This document shows positions 50,982-60,943 of a stretch of 64,000 nt of DNA, piece after piece. The stretch comes from Myxococcales bacterium (GTDB lineage: Bacteria > Myxococcota > Myxococcia > Myxococcales > Anaeromyxobacteraceae), in assembly GCA_021806645.1 (NCBI GenBank), contig JAJZQX010000019.1, positions 1 through 64,000 of the forward strand, given 5' to 3'. Each line of letters opens with the position of its first letter. The first letter of the stretch is position 1. The notes under the pieces were generated by a model. It worked only from the letters and a program-made list of their open reading frames with translations, was not told the origin of the DNA and did no database searches. Made by a program: the position numbers and the translations under genes.

Positions 50982-52250
50982 TCAGGTGACGGCTTGAGCG
51001 AACTCGCGATGATCGACGACCTGGGCAGCGAGGAGCGCGTCGCGGAGCGTCTCCATGGCGCGGGCCCAGGCCATCGGCTTGCCGTCTTTCCGCGGCGCCA
51101 GCCGCCTCCAGGCGGCCACTGCATTGTAGCCGATGATCCGGAGCCAGCTGACCGTATCGATGGCGGCCCGGCTCGCCTGGCAGGGATGGCCCTCGTCCTC
51201 GCCGAGCATGACGTCCAGGGTCCAGTGGCAGCCGTTCTCGATGGCCCAGTGCATCCGGACCAGCGCCAGTTCCTGCTCGCGGGTGAGCGCCGCCGACGGG
51301 AGCGAGGTGACGAAGTACCGCCGCTCCACGGTGACGATGTTGCCGCGGTCGTCGGTGGTGGTCTGGCAGACGTACCAGAGCTGCTGTGCGGCCTCGATGT
51401 CGGCCTCGGGATCGCCGGCCACGTCGCGGGCGTACAACTCGCGCACGATGGTGTGGCCGCGGTACCGCTCGGCGGTGCGGGCGAGCGGCGGCTTGCCGAG
51501 GGCGTAGTGCCCGTGCTGGCAGGCAAGCTCATGCAACCGCGGCTGGTTGCCCTTCAGGCCGAACAGATACCAGCGGCCGAGGCGGGTCACGAGGTCGGCG
51601 TTCTCCCTCGCGCAGAGCCCGGCGTCGCCGGTGATGATGCGGAAATGGCCACCCAGCTGGTCGCAGATGCGCGGCAGCAGTTCACGGAAGGCGGTGGACT
51701 CGCCCTCCTTGGAGCCGATGAGCTGCTGGCCGACGCAGGGACAGGCCGAGGAGGAGGAGAGCGTGGCCCAGAGAGCGCCGAAGGCCTGGAGCGACGATCC
51801 CTCGGCGTCGTAGGCCGACTGCTGGGCCCCCTTCACCTTCTTGCCGTCGGTGCGCGACCATGTGCCCTTGCCGTCGAAGCTCATCACGCCGAGCGCGAGC
51901 CGGTCGTTCCTCACCACCTTGCGGGCGATGAGGTTCTTCACCTGGGCGAAGAGGGTGGCCTCCAGGCCGGCGGGCGACTGCCCGGCGAGCAGGCGGTAGA
52001 GGGTGGAGTCGCAGGGCGCCCCGCGGCCGAGCCCGATGGCTCGGCGCGCCCCCAGGCCGAGGTCGGCGAAGAAGTCCTCCGTGCGGCGCAGGCTCCGGCG
52101 GCCGACAGAGAACGCCGCCGCCAACCCGCCGAGCAGGCCGAGGTGGTCATGGATGACCCAGGAGGCGTCGCGAGGGTCATCGACCTCGTCGTCCCAAGGG
52201 ATGTCGGCGTGCCTGAGCGCACGTCGTGCTTGTGCTTCGGTGATCGGCAT
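50982..52250 (-). CDS. ISAs1-type transposase
   Basis: A 422-aa DDE transposase. The N-terminal domain is followed by LALGVMSFDGKGTWSRT (first Asp), RIITGDAGLCARENADLV (second Asp) and HWAIENGCHWTLDVMLGEDE (Glu region), the ISAs1 layout. The frame is intact. It interrupts the exopolysaccharide locus between the methyltransferase and GT4 genes. I could not identify the terminal inverted repeats, so element boundaries are not given. Composition is G+C-rich, unlike the flanking sugar genes. Confidence 0.85.
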   Translation of the reverse strand: MPITEAQARRALRHADIPWDDEVDDPRDASWVIHDHLGLLGGLAAAFSVGRRSLRRTEDFFADLGLGARRAIGLGRGAPCDSTLYRLLAGQSPAGLEATLFAQVKNLIARKVVRNDRLALGVMSFDGKGTWSRTDGKKVKGAQQSAYDAEGSSLQAFGALWATLSSSSACPCVGQQLIGSKEGESTAFRELLPRICDQLGGHFRIITGDAGLCARENADLVTRLGRWYLFGLKGNQPRLHELACQHGHYALGKPPLARTAERYRGHTIVRELYARDVAGDPEADIEAAQQLWYVCQTTTDDRGNIVTVERRYFVTSLPSAALTREQELALVRMHWAIENGCHWTLDVMLGEDEGHPCQASRAAIDTVSWLRIIGYNAVAAWRRLAPRKDGKPMAWARAMETLRDALLAAQVVDHREFAQAVT

Positions 52251-52317
52251 GATCTTCTTCCTCTCGGCCTTCCTCTTTCTCTGTGCGAGTGCGAGTCAGG
52301 CTTGTTGTGGGGGGGGG

Positions 52318-52985
52318 TGGGGCCCGCAAGCTCCACCCCTCTTTCTCTGTGCGGCAGGATGATCGCCGGGAAGGATCACGGAGTCGATCTTGCCGATCAG
52401 GAAATGGCAGTCGGGGCCAGCGAGGGCCACTCGCCGCGCGAAACAGAGCCTGCTGATCGGCCCCGCCGGAATCGCCAGGCGGCTCAGGGGCTCGACGCAG
52501 AAGTCAGGCGTCAGCGGGAATCAAGTCTGGTGGGGCCCGCAGACCCTCACCCCTCCTTCAATGTGCAGGAGGATGATCGCCGGGAACGATCACCGCGTCG
52601 ATCTTGCCGATCACGCCACGGCCTCCGCGAAGGCGCCGAGGCGATCGGCGGGCGAAAGTGGGGCCCGGTACCGCCACCCCCGCGAACGCAAGCTGGCTCA
52701 GGGGCTGGAGCGCGAAGTCAGGCCCAAGCGGGAATCAAGTCTGCCGCCCCGGGGACCGTCCAAGTCACGTCACGCAGCGTGACGGCGAATCTCATGCCCG
52801 CCAGCACCACGGCGGGCCAGGTTGCCAACGCCAGGTTCCTCGACAACGTCACTCTTCTGAGACTCTTCTCAACCGGGAGATTCGGACGGCTTTGCGCTGC
52901 CCTCGGCGTTCGAACCACTGGCCAACTGCGTCCGAATTCAGAGGCTCGCAGCCGAAGTCAGGCCTCAGCGGGAGCCAAGTCTGGC
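52318..52985. repeat. Imperfect tandem repeats of about 210-240 bp
   Basis: TGGGGCCCGCA occurs at 52318 and 52540, each followed by a shared GGATGATCGCCGGGAA and GTCGATCTTGCCGATCA block. GAAGTCAGGC...AGCGGGA(A/G)(T/C)CAAGTCTG occurs near 52505, 52714 and 52953. Together these give two full and one partial unit. On the minus strand both full units read (V/L)IGKIDxVIxPGDHP, so they look like repeated ends of a coding sequence, possibly from a transposon I cannot name. Confidence 0.6.
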
Positions 52986-53107
52986 GTGATCATCTCGTTT
53001 CCGCATTTCAACGACTTGTCCTCGCTAGTAGACGGCGTGACACATCAGGTGAAGTCCTCATTTTCGCACGTCTTGCCAGGAAGTCACGTGCGGCCAAGCA
53101 GGTGTTC

Positions 53108-54196
53108 ATGAAGCTCCATCTACTCTTGCGGTATGACCGGCTGGGCGCCAGCAGTCGGATGCGGTCACTCCAGTACATTCAATGGTTCGAAGCCGCCGGA
53201 TTATCGCTGGTCGTTTCGCCGCTGTTCTCTGATGCCTATGTGAGTGGGCTCCAAGCGGGAAGTCGGTCGCTTGGCGAGGTGGCCCGAGCCTATTGGAGTC
53301 GCCTTGGAACGCTAATGCGGGCAGACGACTCGGACCTTTTCTGGATAGAGAAGGAACTCCTGCCATGGCTTCCAGCTTCGTGGGAGATGGCATTGGCGCT
53401 CAATAGGGTTCCATATATATTGGACTACGATGACGCCGTGTACCACGTCTATGACAGCCATCGGAGCAAGACTGTTCGGAAGGTGCTCGGTTCCAAGCAT
53501 ACGTTGCTGATGCAGCGTGCAACTCTTGTGATAGCGGGCAACGAATATCTTGCCAGCAAAGCTCGGCGTTCGGGCGCGCGCCGCGTCGAAATTGTACCGA
53601 CCGCAATCGATCTGAATCGCTACCTTCTGTCGCCGACTGGAGTCGGAAGAGGCTCAGCAACGTTGCCCGTTATTGGCTGGATCGGTCAGCGCTCGACGGC
53701 GGCATTCTTTGAGTCGCTTGCGCCAATGCTCCAGCGGCTACAGTCGAGCGGACGATGCTTGGTTCGGGCCATCGGAATCGAGTCCGAGGCGACCAAGTTT
53801 GGCTTCGAGGCTGTTCCTTGGAGCGAAGAGACGGAAGTGGAAAGCCTTAAGTCGTTTGATATTGGGATCATGCCATTGTCTGACGGCCCCTTTGAGCGCG
53901 GCAAGTGCGGGTACAAGCTCATACAGTATATGGCCTGTGGTCTTCCCGTGGTGGCGTCGCCGGTCGGCGTCAATGCCCAGATCGTCGAGCACGGGGTTAG
54001 CGGATTCCTCGCCGACACTGCTGCGGACTGGGAGGCGTATCTAGGCGCCCTCATTGACGACGCGCAACTTCGCCGGACGATGGGAGCGGTAGGGAGAGCC
54101 AAGGTGGAGCGGAGCTATTGCGTCCAGGTTACAGCGCCAAGAGTGATTGAACTTCTGTTGCAGGCGGTTCAAGAGGATGCGCGCCATTCGAAATAG
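53108..54196 (+). CDS. GT4-type glycosyltransferase
   Basis: A 362-aa GT-B enzyme. N-terminal half: RYDRLGASSRMRSLQYIQWF; C-terminal half: GWIGQRSTAAFFESL, DIGIMPLSDGPFERGKCGYK and MACGLPVVASPVG, the donor-binding E/K-x7-E region of GT4-like enzymes. The frame upstream of the ATG at 53108 runs through the repeats and is not coding. Lower G+C than the transposase region. Confidence 0.82.
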   Translation: MKLHLLLRYDRLGASSRMRSLQYIQWFEAAGLSLVVSPLFSDAYVSGLQAGSRSLGEVARAYWSRLGTLMRADDSDLFWIEKELLPWLPASWEMALALNRVPYILDYDDAVYHVYDSHRSKTVRKVLGSKHTLLMQRATLVIAGNEYLASKARRSGARRVEIVPTAIDLNRYLLSPTGVGRGSATLPVIGWIGQRSTAAFFESLAPMLQRLQSSGRCLVRAIGIESEATKFGFEAVPWSEETEVESLKSFDIGIMPLSDGPFERGKCGYKLIQYMACGLPVVASPVGVNAQIVEHGVSGFLADTAADWEAYLGALIDDAQLRRTMGAVGRAKVERSYCVQVTAPRVIELLLQAVQEDARHSK

Positions 54197-54251
54197 TGGA
54201 TTAAGTGCGCCGCGGATGTGTCCTATAGCCAGCGCCGAAAGAGCCTAGAGT

Positions 54252-55325
54252 ATGCTTCCATATTGGCTAATGTTCATCCTGCCTGCGGCCGTCGCCCTCG
54301 TGTCTGAACCGAGATGGTCGGTGGGCCTGGGAACAGACTTGCCGCGCCTTCGCGGGATGTGGCTGCTCTTGCTGTTGGCGCTCACCATGCTGATTGGCTT
54401 TCGCGTCGAGGTCGGTGGAGATTGGTGGAATTACATGGACCGCCTCGAAGTGACGCGCGGTATGAGGTGGGCCGAAATATTGAGCGCGGCGGATCCTGGT
54501 GACCGCGTTGTGAATTGGATCTCCGCTGAGGCGGGCTGGGGAATATTCGGTGTAAACATCATCGGTGGAGGACTCTTCGCTTACGGTTTGCTTACGTTCT
54601 GCAAGGCGCAGCCAAGGCCGTGGCTCGCGCTAGCGGTGTCGGTGCCGTACCTGGTCATCGTGGTGGCAATGGGGTATAGCCGGCAAGCTGTCGCGCTCGG
54701 CTTGGCTATGGTGGGCCTGGTCGATCTGGGCCGTGGTCGAAGCGGGCGTTTCGGAATGTGGCTGCTTCTCGGCGCGACCTTTCACCGGACGGCCGTTCTG
54801 CTCCTTCCGATAGCCGCACTCTCGGCCACCCGAAGTCGGTACTGGACGGCAGCCTGGATGGCTGTGCTTGGATTCGTTGCATATTCGGTCTTCTTGGAGG
54901 AATCGGTTAGAGGTCTATACGAAAATTATGTCGTGGCAGAATACCAGTCGCAGGGTACTTTCTTGAGACTGCTCATGAACGGAGTGCCGGCTGTGGTAAT
55001 GGTCGGGTGGAGTAAGACGCTCGGGCTTAGAGCGGAAGAGAGAAGGCTCTGGCTTGTCGTCTCTGCCATAGCCCTGGCTTTGCTGGCTGCCCTTCTTGTG
55101 ACCCCGTCGAGTACCGCTCTTGACCGTATTGGGCTGTACGTGTTGCCGCTGCAGTTGGTGGTCTTCTCTCGCCTCCCTGGTGTCTGGGGCGGAGACAAGA
55201 ATCTCGCCCGGGTTACTGTGACGTTGGTGCTTTCATATTACGCGCTCGTGCAATACGTGTGGTTGAACTTCGGGAAGATGGCTTATCTGTGGATACCGTA
55301 TCGGTTCTATCTGCTTGATAGCTGA
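54252..55325 (+). CDS. EpsG-like polysaccharide polymerase
   Basis: A 357-aa membrane protein with about 10 hydrophobic segments. The RVEVGGDWWNYMDRLE loop and the MGYSRQAVALGLAMVGLV and GATFHRTAVLLLP segments are typical of the EpsG/Wzy-like polymerase family. It would join repeat units outside the inner membrane. It is the second polymerase-like gene of the window, so it may be the one that matches this locus. Confidence 0.78.
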   Translation: MLPYWLMFILPAAVALVSEPRWSVGLGTDLPRLRGMWLLLLLALTMLIGFRVEVGGDWWNYMDRLEVTRGMRWAEILSAADPGDRVVNWISAEAGWGIFGVNIIGGGLFAYGLLTFCKAQPRPWLALAVSVPYLVIVVAMGYSRQAVALGLAMVGLVDLGRGRSGRFGMWLLLGATFHRTAVLLLPIAALSATRSRYWTAAWMAVLGFVAYSVFLEESVRGLYENYVVAEYQSQGTFLRLLMNGVPAVVMVGWSKTLGLRAEERRLWLVVSAIALALLAALLVTPSSTALDRIGLYVLPLQLVVFSRLPGVWGGDKNLARVTVTLVLSYYALVQYVWLNFGKMAYLWIPYRFYLLDS

Positions 55326-55418
55326 CGAGGCGGCAATGATCGGTAGAAGAGGGTGCTTGCGGCAGCGGGCGATCAGCGCCGATAGTAACCAGTCTAAATC
55401 GGCTGGGAGACCGTAGCC

Positions 55419-57428
55419 ATGTGTGGAGTGGTAGGGTTTATCGATGGGCGCCTGCAGGCATCCGAGCGTGTGGACTTGGTCGGCCGAATGGCTGCTGCCA
55501 TCGAGCACCGAGGTCCCGATGCTTCAGGCATGTGGATCGACCCATCTGGTCACGTCGCATTGGGCCACCGGCGGCTCGCGATCATCGATCTGACGGAGGC
55601 CGGCGCCCAGCCGATGGTGTCGGTCAGTGGCCAGCATGTCCTTGCGTTCAATGGAGAGATATACAACCACCGAGAGCTGCGAGCCGAGCTGGACGTTCAG
55701 GAACTCACAAACTGGCGGGGTCACTCTGACACCGAGACTCTTCTAGTCGCATTTGAGCGCTGGGGCGTGGAGGCGACGCTGGCGCGATGTGTGGGGATGT
55801 TTGCCATTGCACTTTGGAGGAGAAGCGACCGGACACTATTTCTGGCGAGGGATCGATTCGGCGAGAAGCCGCTCTACTACGGTTGGGCGGGTGGAAGGTT
55901 CGTGTTCGGGTCTGAACTCAAGGCGCTGCGAGCGGTTCCTGGGTTTTCAAACCAGGTATGTCGCGAGGCCCTGGCGCAGTACTTCCGTTTTCAGTATGTG
56001 CCCGCACCCAGGTCAATCTATCAGGGTATCTTCAAGCTGGAGCCCGGCTGCCTTCTGGCCGTCCGCGATGCTCCTCCATCCTGCGCTCCGAGCCAATTAC
56101 TTCAAGCACCGGCTCGGCACGAGAATCTGACGCTGACTCGGTGGTGGTCGTTGGCAAGCCTAGTGGAAACAGCAGCGGAGCGGCCACTCACGGATGAGCG
56201 GGAAGCCCTGGCTGAAGTCGAGCGAACCCTCAAGGAGGCAGTCCGGCTTCAGTCCCTGGCGGACGTGCCTTTGGGAGCCTTTCTTTCGGGCGGTATCGAC
56301 TCTTCGACGATCGTCGCGCTAATGCAGGAGCAGGTCTCAAGGCCGGTCAAGACCTTTTCGGTGGGTTTTGAAGTCGAGGGCTTTAACGAGGCGCCGTTCG
56401 CGCGAGCGGTGGCGCGGCACCTGGGGACGGAGCATACCGAATTCATTGTGACTGCGGAGGACGCGCGCGCTGTCATTCCCAGGCTGCCTGTGATGTATGA
56501 CGAGCCGTTTGCTGATTCCTCCCAGATCCCAACCCATTTGGTGTGCCGGGCGGCTAGGAAGCATGTCACCGTGGCGCTGTCCGGTGATGCGGGCGACGAA
56601 CTCTTCGGCGGTTACAACCGGCACATTCACGGGCCGCCCGTCTGGCGCGCTCTTTCCTGGCTGCCCTTTCCGATCCGCAGATGGCTCGGCTCCATCGTGT
56701 CGGCCTTGGCGCTACGGATAGGGGAACCGGTCGAGAAGGTGATCAATCAGCTACTCCAGTCACGAAGGGCAGGACCGACGCTTGCGCCGCAGGTCTTCCG
56801 GCTCGGAGAAAGGATGCGCGAAGCTCGAAACTTGGATGACTTCTACCTTTCGTTGGTGTCCGCCTGGCAAGGAGCTGGACTGGTGCTCGTGGGTGGATAC
56901 CCCGTCGTCGAACCGGCCGTTGCGGCCTTTGACTGGAAGCCAAGCCGCGGAGTAGACCAGCCCGCACTCCTCATGATGTACAGAGACACGACTACCTATC
57001 TTCCTGACGACATCCTGTGCAAAGTGGACCGGGCCGCAATGTCGGTCAGCCTCGAGACTCGAGTCCCTTTCCTGGATCACCGGGTGGCCGAGGCGGCTTG
57101 GAGACTTCCGCTCTCGATGAAAGTGCGTGGCCCTGTGAGCAAGTGGGCACTTCGCCAGCTTCTTCTTTGCCGAGTTCCACCTGCTCTCACTGAGCGCCCT
57201 AAGGCGGGGTTCGCGATGCCGGTTGGAGACTGGATCCGAGGACCGCTGCGGCCTTGGGTCGAGGAACTCATCCGGCCGAGCAGGCTTGAGAGCGAAGGGT
57301 TCATCGATCCAGTGCGGGTGCAGCACGCTTGGCGCGAGCATCTATCTGGCCACCACGATTGGACGCAAAAGCTTTGGAGCGTCGTGATGTTCGAGTCCTG
57401 GTTAGATGAGGTGCATGGGCAACAATAG
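55419..57428 (+). CDS. asnB: AsnB-type glutamine-hydrolysing amidotransferase
   Basis: A 669-aa asparagine-synthetase-like enzyme. The N-terminal glutaminase has the catalytic Cys2 (MCGVVGFIDG) and AFNGEIYNHRELR; the synthetase domain has the ATP loop PLGAFLSGGIDSSTIVALM near residue 290 and GDAGDELFGGY. In polysaccharide loci such enzymes amidate uronic acids or sugar carboxyls rather than aspartate; with uronate-forming dehydrogenases in the window this is plausible but inferred. Confidence 0.9.
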   Translation: MCGVVGFIDGRLQASERVDLVGRMAAAIEHRGPDASGMWIDPSGHVALGHRRLAIIDLTEAGAQPMVSVSGQHVLAFNGEIYNHRELRAELDVQELTNWRGHSDTETLLVAFERWGVEATLARCVGMFAIALWRRSDRTLFLARDRFGEKPLYYGWAGGRFVFGSELKALRAVPGFSNQVCREALAQYFRFQYVPAPRSIYQGIFKLEPGCLLAVRDAPPSCAPSQLLQAPARHENLTLTRWWSLASLVETAAERPLTDEREALAEVERTLKEAVRLQSLADVPLGAFLSGGIDSSTIVALMQEQVSRPVKTFSVGFEVEGFNEAPFARAVARHLGTEHTEFIVTAEDARAVIPRLPVMYDEPFADSSQIPTHLVCRAARKHVTVALSGDAGDELFGGYNRHIHGPPVWRALSWLPFPIRRWLGSIVSALALRIGEPVEKVINQLLQSRRAGPTLAPQVFRLGERMREARNLDDFYLSLVSAWQGAGLVLVGGYPVVEPAVAAFDWKPSRGVDQPALLMMYRDTTTYLPDDILCKVDRAAMSVSLETRVPFLDHRVAEAAWRLPLSMKVRGPVSKWALRQLLLCRVPPALTERPKAGFAMPVGDWIRGPLRPWVEELIRPSRLESEGFIDPVRVQHAWREHLSGHHDWTQKLWSVVMFESWLDEVHGQQ

Positions 57429-57472
57429 ACCTTGCATGCTTGGGGGTGGGCAGCACCCAGGAGGAGAAGGTG

Positions 57473-58468
57473 ATGGAGTTGGATCAGGAGGGGGCCGAAC
57501 CGATTACGCTGGTCACGGGTGCGGCGGGTTTCATAGGCTCGTTCGTGTCTCGGGGCCTGCTCGAGAAGGGACGCCGGGTCATCGGGGTAGACAATCTATC
57601 CTCATACTATGAGGTAGCGCTAAAGGAGGCACGCCTCGCGCAACTTGGGAAGATCGCGGGCTTCCAGTTCGAGCGAGTCGAGTTGTCGCGCCAGGAGGAA
57701 GTCGAAAGACTCTTCGAGCGCTGGAAGCCGAGGAGGGTGATCCATCTGGCAGCGCAGCCAGGTGTTCGCTACTCGCTGGAGAGACCACACAGCTACATTG
57801 ACGCCAATGTCACGGCATTCCTGAACATCTTAGAGGGGTGCCGCCACTATCCCGTGGAGCACCTGGTCTACGCTTCCTCCAGTTCGGTTTATGGTGGCAA
57901 CACCAAAGTGCCATTCTCGGTTCAGGACAACGTGGATAGCCCGGTGAGCCTCTACGCTGCCACCAAGAAGGCCAACGAGCTGATGGCCCACGCCTACAGC
58001 CACCTATTTGGTATCCCGCTGACCGGGCTGCGGTTCTTCACGGTCTACGGACCATGGGGGCGACCGGACATGGCTGCGATGATCTTCATCAAGTCCATCC
58101 TGGAGGGACGGCCGATCCAGGTCTTCAACCACGGGAAGATGAAGCGCGACTTTACCTTCGTGGACGACATCGTCGAAGGGGTCCTGCGGGTAGCTGACCG
58201 ACCGCCACCGACCGGGGGCGTGCGAGCGCGCCTGTACAACATCGGGAATAGCACACCGATCGGTTTGCTGGAGTTCATCGCCACGCTGGAGCGACTGCTT
58301 GGGAAGCAAGCCGAGAAGCAGTTGCTGCCAATGCAGCCAGGGGACGTGGCAGAGACCTGTGCCGACGTTAGTGAACTCGAACGCGACGTGGGCTTTAGGC
58401 CGAGGACGACCCTAGAGGAAGGGCTGCGTCAACTGGTCGAGTGGTACCGAGAGTATTACGGTGTTTAG
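57473..58468 (+). CDS. UDP-sugar epimerase, UDP-glucuronate 4-epimerase-like
   Basis: A 331-aa SDR enzyme: LVTGAAGFIGSFVSRGLLE, HLAAQPGVRYSLERPHSYID, YASSSSVYGGN, YAATKKANELMAHAYSHLFG. The A-A-Q-A/P-G-V-R-Y-S motif is characteristic of UDP-glucuronate 4-epimerases. It would use the UDP-glucuronate made by ugd. I chose the ATG at 57473 with GAGGAG seven bases upstream, not the TTG at 57440. Confidence 0.85.
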   Translation: MELDQEGAEPITLVTGAAGFIGSFVSRGLLEKGRRVIGVDNLSSYYEVALKEARLAQLGKIAGFQFERVELSRQEEVERLFERWKPRRVIHLAAQPGVRYSLERPHSYIDANVTAFLNILEGCRHYPVEHLVYASSSSVYGGNTKVPFSVQDNVDSPVSLYAATKKANELMAHAYSHLFGIPLTGLRFFTVYGPWGRPDMAAMIFIKSILEGRPIQVFNHGKMKRDFTFVDDIVEGVLRVADRPPPTGGVRARLYNIGNSTPIGLLEFIATLERLLGKQAEKQLLPMQPGDVAETCADVSELERDVGFRPRTTLEEGLRQLVEWYREYYGV

Positions 58469-58505
58469 GAGGCACGTCGCCGAGGGGGCTGGCGACCGTC
58501 GCGGC

Positions 58506-59708
58506 TCACGGGTCGAGTGAAGCGTAGACCTCGCTGTACCGGAGCGCTCCTTCGGCGAGGGAGAACTGCCTTCGAGCGGCATCGACGCACCGGTACCGGG
58601 TCTCCGGCGACTGACATAACGCCATCAGTTCCGAGACAGCATTCCTGTACGCCTCAGGATCATGCCGGTGGACCACGACCCCAACCGAATTCCTCGCCAG
58701 GACGTCCGCCACGTCGCCGACCCCAGAATTGCCGACGCAGGGCACGCCGCACGCCAAAAATTCACCCATTTTGGTGGGGGCGGTGGCCAACCGGGAGAAA
58801 GACGGTCGATAGAAGAAGATCCCAGCGTTCATACGCTGGATTTCCTTCGCCATCTCTGCATGGCTGGCCGACCGGACATCGAAACACGCGGAAGGCAGGC
58901 CACTAGCCTCGATTCGTCGCCAGATGTACTCGTGCTCGTTTCGGTTCACGATGAGCATCCGTGCCTCGGGGCGCTGTGAGCGAATGGCCCCGAAGAAGGC
59001 GAGCATCTCGTCCAGCAAGTACCAGGTGCTCACGGAGCCGACGTACCCAAGGACGAAGGGATGGTCGGCAGGTACATTCTGCCCCTCGGGACGCGGACGG
59101 AAGCGGTTGAGGTCGGTGCATGTGGGAATCACGACTGCGCTCGGGAACCGTCCGGTCAGGAAGGGAAACCCGCGCATCGCCGCCAGCCCAGCCTCGGTGA
59201 GTGAGACTACGATGTCGGCGTTCAGCAAGAAACGCCGCTCGAACCACGTGGCGACTCGGAAGAGCCAGGAGCCACTTGGCCAGAGCCCGCCGTCCACCCG
59301 TTCGGCGGCCCAGAAGCCGCGCATGTCGAAAACGAAGCGCGCACCCGTGGTCTTCTGGAGGATGAGGGCCATTACTGCAGGCACGTAGCTCCGAGCGTGG
59401 ACGATTCGGATTCCGTGCCGAACCAGTAACCACCACCCAGTGAGTAGCCCAACGAAGATATCATACGAGGTGGCCAGCGCCGAGGGACGCTTATGGTAGC
59501 GACGAGGGTACCAGTGGATTCCGGCGGCACGTATCCGTTCGGTGATCTCGGCGCGGCTGGAAGCGCTCTTCCAATCGCCGGCCTTCTCGAAGCTGACGAG
59601 GTGTATCGGTCTCTCGGGGGCCAGTCGCTCTAAGTAGGATAGGACCTGAGATTGCCCTAGTGGCTCCAGAATACCGTCATAGCTTATGTAGAGAACTGAG
59701 GATTTCAC
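58506..59708 (-). CDS. GT4 family glycosyltransferase
   Basis: A 400-aa GT-B glycosyltransferase: LYISYDGILEPLGQSQVLSY, HARSYVPAVMALI, FDMRGFWAAERVDGG and GEFLACGVPCVGNSGVGDV. It lies on the minus strand after a convergent end with the epimerase gene. The start overlaps the next GT's stop by four bases, so the minus-strand genes from 63.3 kb down to 58.5 kb form one operon. Confidence 0.87.
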   Translation of the reverse strand: MKSSVLYISYDGILEPLGQSQVLSYLERLAPERPIHLVSFEKAGDWKSASSRAEITERIRAAGIHWYPRRYHKRPSALATSYDIFVGLLTGWWLLVRHGIRIVHARSYVPAVMALILQKTTGARFVFDMRGFWAAERVDGGLWPSGSWLFRVATWFERRFLLNADIVVSLTEAGLAAMRGFPFLTGRFPSAVVIPTCTDLNRFRPRPEGQNVPADHPFVLGYVGSVSTWYLLDEMLAFFGAIRSQRPEARMLIVNRNEHEYIWRRIEASGLPSACFDVRSASHAEMAKEIQRMNAGIFFYRPSFSRLATAPTKMGEFLACGVPCVGNSGVGDVADVLARNSVGVVVHRHDPEAYRNAVSELMALCQSPETRYRCVDAARRQFSLAEGALRYSEVYASLDP

Positions 59709-60913
59709 CCATACTCCATTGGATTCGAATGTGAACCGAGGAGCTTCCCGTAGATGTTGAGCATGGCGGGAATAACCACGCTTGGTGCCAGCCGGGTTTC
59801 GACGTGTCGCCTTCCGGCTGCACCCAGTCGAGCTCTCTCGGCGGCGTCATCGAGGAGCCTCTTGATCGCGCGGGCCAGCGGCTCGACCTCGCCTCGCGGC
59901 ACGAGGAGTCCGGTAACATTCGGAACAATGGCATCCCGGCAGCCAGAGACATCGGTCGTGACCGTCGCGCGGCCGCAGGCGGCCGCCTCGATGAGCACCT
60001 GCGGCATCCCCTCTCGGTAAGACGGGAGGCAGACGACGTTGGCTTCGCCAAAGACGCGAGACATGTCGGCGCACCGACCCCACCACTCAATGGTGCCGGC
60101 CTCAGTCCATGCGTGAAGGAGCCGCTCTGGGACCGCGCTCGGGTTTCCCGCCGCCGCGTCGCCAACGAGGACGAAGCGTGCCATTGAACCTTGAGTTCGC
60201 AGCAGGGCTGCGGCGTCAACGAATTCCTGAACCCCCTTGTCCCACAGCATCCTGGCCGGCAAGACCACGAGAGGCCGTCCCTCTGGTTCCGTCGTCGGGG
60301 CAAAGTGCTCTAGGTCGATTCCATTTCCCGGAACGATATCTGAGCGGTCTGGCCGAACCATGCCGAAGGCCACAAACGTCGCGAGGTCCCCCTCATTTTG
60401 GAAGACGACCCGCGAGTTCCTGTGACCAAAGGCGAGGCGATACAGCTGGCGGACGAGCCACCGGCGAGCGCTCGCCACAACTCCTCGTGACAGAAAGACG
60501 TAGCCCAGACCGGACACGGCGAAGAGGGCCGCCGGAACCCTCGTCAGGCGTGCCACCAAGCCGCCGTAAAGCATCGCCTTTATGCCAACGAGGTGGACGA
60601 TACACGGGCGGATCCTCCTGAAGAGCACCACCAGTTCCCACAACGCCGCAAGCTCCGAGATCGGGTTGCTCCCCCACCTTGTGAGCTGGAGTGGATGATG
60701 GGCATAGCCACGAGCCACGATCTCGCTCGCGGTGTCCCCTTCCGAGGGGCACGCCACCTCGACGCGGTAACCTCCCGCGCGTGCAGCGGCTCCGAGCCGC
60801 TCCCGGTGGCTCAGGAAGAAGGCAGGATCGTTCACCACGAACAGGAGGAGCGGACTCGCGCCTTTCGTGGTCGGCTCGCACTCGGCCGGGTCATGGTAGT
60901 CGGGGGTGTTCAT
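59705..60913 (-). CDS. GT4 family glycosyltransferase (PglA-like)
   Basis: A 402-aa GT-B enzyme with LFVVNDPAFFLSHRERLGAA, VVLPARMLWDKGVQEFVDAA, and VVCLPSYREGMPQVLIEAAA, the E-G-x-P-x-x-x-x-E-A donor motif. The N-terminus resembles PglA-type GalNAc transferases, fitting the WbpP-like epimerase upstream, but specificity is inferred. Confidence 0.87.
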   Translation of the reverse strand: MNTPDYHDPAECEPTTKGASPLLLFVVNDPAFFLSHRERLGAAARAGGYRVEVACPSEGDTASEIVARGYAHHPLQLTRWGSNPISELAALWELVVLFRRIRPCIVHLVGIKAMLYGGLVARLTRVPAALFAVSGLGYVFLSRGVVASARRWLVRQLYRLAFGHRNSRVVFQNEGDLATFVAFGMVRPDRSDIVPGNGIDLEHFAPTTEPEGRPLVVLPARMLWDKGVQEFVDAAALLRTQGSMARFVLVGDAAAGNPSAVPERLLHAWTEAGTIEWWGRCADMSRVFGEANVVCLPSYREGMPQVLIEAAACGRATVTTDVSGCRDAIVPNVTGLLVPRGEVEPLARAIKRLLDDAAERARLGAAGRRHVETRLAPSVVIPAMLNIYGKLLGSHSNPMEYG

Positions 60914-60943
60914 CGGCTAGACGCCACGGGACAACGGGGAGAA

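Noticed and set aside
54252-55325. EpsG-like protein as a transporter
   Set aside because: The GGDWWNY loop and helix pattern fit polysaccharide polymerases; no transporter motif is visible.
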